Shown here piece after piece: positions 62,394 through 64,000 of a stretch of 64,000 nucleotides of DNA. Each line of letters opens with the position of its first letter. The stretch's first letter is position 1. Under the pieces are notes generated by a model that was not told the DNA's origin, searched no databases, and saw nothing but the letters and a program-made list of their open reading frames with translations. This DNA is from Candidatus Hydrogenedentota bacterium (lineage in GTDB: Bacteria > Hydrogenedentota > Hydrogenedentia > Hydrogenedentales > SLHB01), in NCBI GenBank assembly GCA_020848835.1, contig JADLHJ010000072.1:1-64000 (forward strand), in the 5' to 3' direction. The position numbers and the translations under genes were made by a program.

Positions 62394-63794
62394 ATGTCGA
62401 AGCCTGTCACGATTGGCCTGCTGCCGCTCTATATCGAATTGTATGATCGCGTGATGCCACAGATGCGTCCTGTGTTCGCGCCCTTTCTTGCAGACATCGA
62501 AGGATCATTTCGGCGCAATAGCATTGAGGTGCGGCGTGAAAGTGTTTGCTGCACCAAGACCGAAGTGGCGGTGGCCGTAGATCGGCTGGAAAACGCGCAG
62601 GTCGATCTGCTGGTTGTGATGCATCTCGCATACTCGCCTTCTTTGGAAAGTGTAGATGTGCTGGCGAAAACTTCTTTGCCACTTCTATTGCTCGATACGA
62701 CGATGGATGAATCGTTCGGCGCGGCGACGCATCCGGATCGAATTCTTTATAACCATGGCATCCACGGCCTGCAGGACCTCGCGTCTGTCCTCTTGCGCCG
62801 CGGGCGGGCGTTCAACGTCGTCGCCGGGCATTGGAAAACCTCGCAGGTGATCGACCGCGCTGCGTCACATGCGCGCTCGGCTGCTGCCGCAAATGCACTT
62901 CGACACATGCGGGTGCTTCGCGTAGGCGAGACTTTCAAGGGCATGGGAGATTTTCATGTCGAAGCCGCAGTGCTTCGTGACAAGCTGGGCATCGACGTTA
63001 TTCAGTCCGACACAAAGCCGATAACCAAGGCCGCTGGTGATATATCCGATGACGCAATCACATGCGAGTTAGCATTAGATCGGCAGAAGTACAAAATCGA
63101 AGCGAGCGAAGAGGTCCATCGCCGGTCCGTGCGCGCGGATCTCGCGCTACGGAAGGTCGTGCAAGATGCTGGGTGTCGCGCGTGCAGCTTTAATTTTCTT
63201 GCGTTCGACAAGAAGGACGGGCCGCTCTGCACTCCCCCATTTCTTGGCGCTTCCAAATTAATGGCGGAGGGCTTCGGCTACGCTGGCGAAGGCGACGTGC
63301 TGACCGCTTCGTTGGTTGGCGCATTGAATCGTTCCTACCTTGTGAATTTTACGGAGATGTTTTGTCCGGATTGGAATGGCAATTCGGTTTTTCTCTCACA
63401 TATGGGTGAGTTCAATCCAAACTGCGCGGACGGCGACGTGCACCTGGTGGAAAAAGACTTTCCGTTCACCGGTGCGCTCAATCCGGCAATACTCGTGGGC
63501 GCGATGAAACGTGGGCCGGCGATATTGGTCAATCTCGCACCTGGCCCTAACGATAGTTTCCGTCTGCTCGCGGCGCCGGTGGAGATTCTCAGTGATACGA
63601 CGTGTACGGAGATGAAGCCCATTGTGCGCGGCTGGTTCCGAGCAGAATCAGATGTCGCGACATTTCTGGAGTGGTATTCGCAAAACGGCGGAACACATCA
63701 TTGCGCGCTGGTGCACGATGCGCCACTGGAATCGATCGTGCATTTCGCAACGTATTGCGGGATTCCTTGTGTGGTGCCGCCGAAGGCAAATTAA
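62394..63794 (+). CDS. L-arabinose/L-fucose-isomerase-like protein
   Basis: 466 residues from the ATG at 62394, preceded by AGGGG. Cytosolic. Resembles the arabinose/fucose isomerase fold: VTIGLLPLYIELYDRVMPQM at the N-terminus, AQVDLLVVMHLAYSP, RHMRVLRVGETFKGMGDFHV near 170-190 and GDVLTASLVGALNRS near 300, followed by EMFCPDW and FLSHMGEFN with possible metal ligands (E, H). Such enzymes interconvert aldoses and ketoses using Mn2+. It lies before an SSS-family transporter, fitting uptake and isomerisation of a sugar. Exact substrate unknown. Confidence 0.8.
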   Translation: MSKPVTIGLLPLYIELYDRVMPQMRPVFAPFLADIEGSFRRNSIEVRRESVCCTKTEVAVAVDRLENAQVDLLVVMHLAYSPSLESVDVLAKTSLPLLLLDTTMDESFGAATHPDRILYNHGIHGLQDLASVLLRRGRAFNVVAGHWKTSQVIDRAASHARSAAAANALRHMRVLRVGETFKGMGDFHVEAAVLRDKLGIDVIQSDTKPITKAAGDISDDAITCELALDRQKYKIEASEEVHRRSVRADLALRKVVQDAGCRACSFNFLAFDKKDGPLCTPPFLGASKLMAEGFGYAGEGDVLTASLVGALNRSYLVNFTEMFCPDWNGNSVFLSHMGEFNPNCADGDVHLVEKDFPFTGALNPAILVGAMKRGPAILVNLAPGPNDSFRLLAAPVEILSDTTCTEMKPIVRGWFRAESDVATFLEWYSQNGGTHHCALVHDAPLESIVHFATYCGIPCVVPPKAN

Positions 63795-63869
63795 GTTCAC
63801 AGACGCAATATTGGTCGCGCATCGGTGGTGTGTGTCGGTTCTTCATTCAGGGTGAGGAGAGGTTTCATC

Positions 63870-64000
63870 TATGGCCCTCAGCGGGTTGGACATTGGAATC
63901 TTCGCGGTTTATTTTGCCGTGGTTATCGCGCTTGGTTTTTATGCTACGCGCAAGAGCGAAGGCACCAAGCGCGATTACTTCCTCGCAGGCGACAAACTGC
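63870..64000 (+). CDS. sodium:solute symporter (SSS family), 3' end cut by the window
   Basis: Begins at ATG 63870 with GAGGAG upstream and stays open to the window end (43 codons seen). One membrane helix (IGIFAVYFAVVIALGFYATR) is followed by the family motif KRDYFLAGDKL. SSS transporters import sugars, carboxylates or other solutes with Na+. It follows the isomerase-like gene by 75 bases, so it probably imports that enzyme's substrate or a precursor. Confidence 0.88.

Noticed and set aside
1..64000. CRISPR arrays, insertion sequences, rRNA
   Set aside because: No regularly spaced repeats, transposase or integrase genes, or rRNA sequence were seen.

Overview
The window is bacterial, with intact genes on both strands, GC content near 55% (my estimate) and little spacing inside operons. 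Several things suggest a free-living heterotroph from the PVC/Hydrogenedentota-like part of the tree: a type II prepilin-like secreted protein, Tat-exported Gfo/Idh/MocA proteins, a SUMF1-type lipoprotein, BNR/sialidase-like secreted proteins, and many amidohydrolases and sugar isomerases. This placement is inferred from gene content only.

Region 1 (1-2.5 kb): a cut TrkA-N/RyR protein, a second small RyR protein and a histidine phosphatase. They are followed by a gene-poor stretch with a near-consensus promoter and a broken tRNA-Pro(CGG). This looks like the edge of a genomic island or a decayed tRNA locus.

Region 2 (2.5-21.8 kb): a compact lipid or secondary-metabolite cluster. It holds two cytochrome P450s, an acyl-reductase/DUF2156 fusion, a sulfotransferase, a short-chain dehydrogenase, a FAAL-ACP-thioester-reductase megaenzyme, a methyltransferase, a haloalkane-dehalogenase-like hydrolase and a complete ABC/HlyD exporter. 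I infer an activated, reduced, hydroxylated, sulfated and exported acyl product. Two diverged copies of one intergenic repeat lie just outside its two ends (2.1-2.3 kb and 21.9-22.0 kb).

Region 3 (22.1-32.7 kb): a minus-strand run. In transcription order it is a TolB-like propeller, two secreted paralogues of an unrecognised family, a SUMF1 lipoprotein, an MBOAT O-acyltransferase, its SGNH partner, and a third, membrane-anchored TPR paralogue. It may be an envelope or extracellular polymer modification system and is the best candidate for something undescribed.

Region 4 (33-64 kb): a carbohydrate catabolism region. It has a GPH-type MFS transporter and the start of an SSS transporter, BNR/sialidase-like proteins, a secreted FAD oxidoreductase, an alpha/beta-hydrolase-GH39 fusion, an SGNH-glycosidase fusion, and two GH109-like Gfo/Idh proteins. 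It also has amidohydrolases, a xylose-isomerase-like TIM barrel, an aldo/keto reductase, an arabinose/fucose-isomerase-like enzyme, and a GntR/LacI-hybrid regulator with a palindromic site over its own promoter. A LamG protein interrupted by a beta-propeller and broken by a frameshift lies near the right end.
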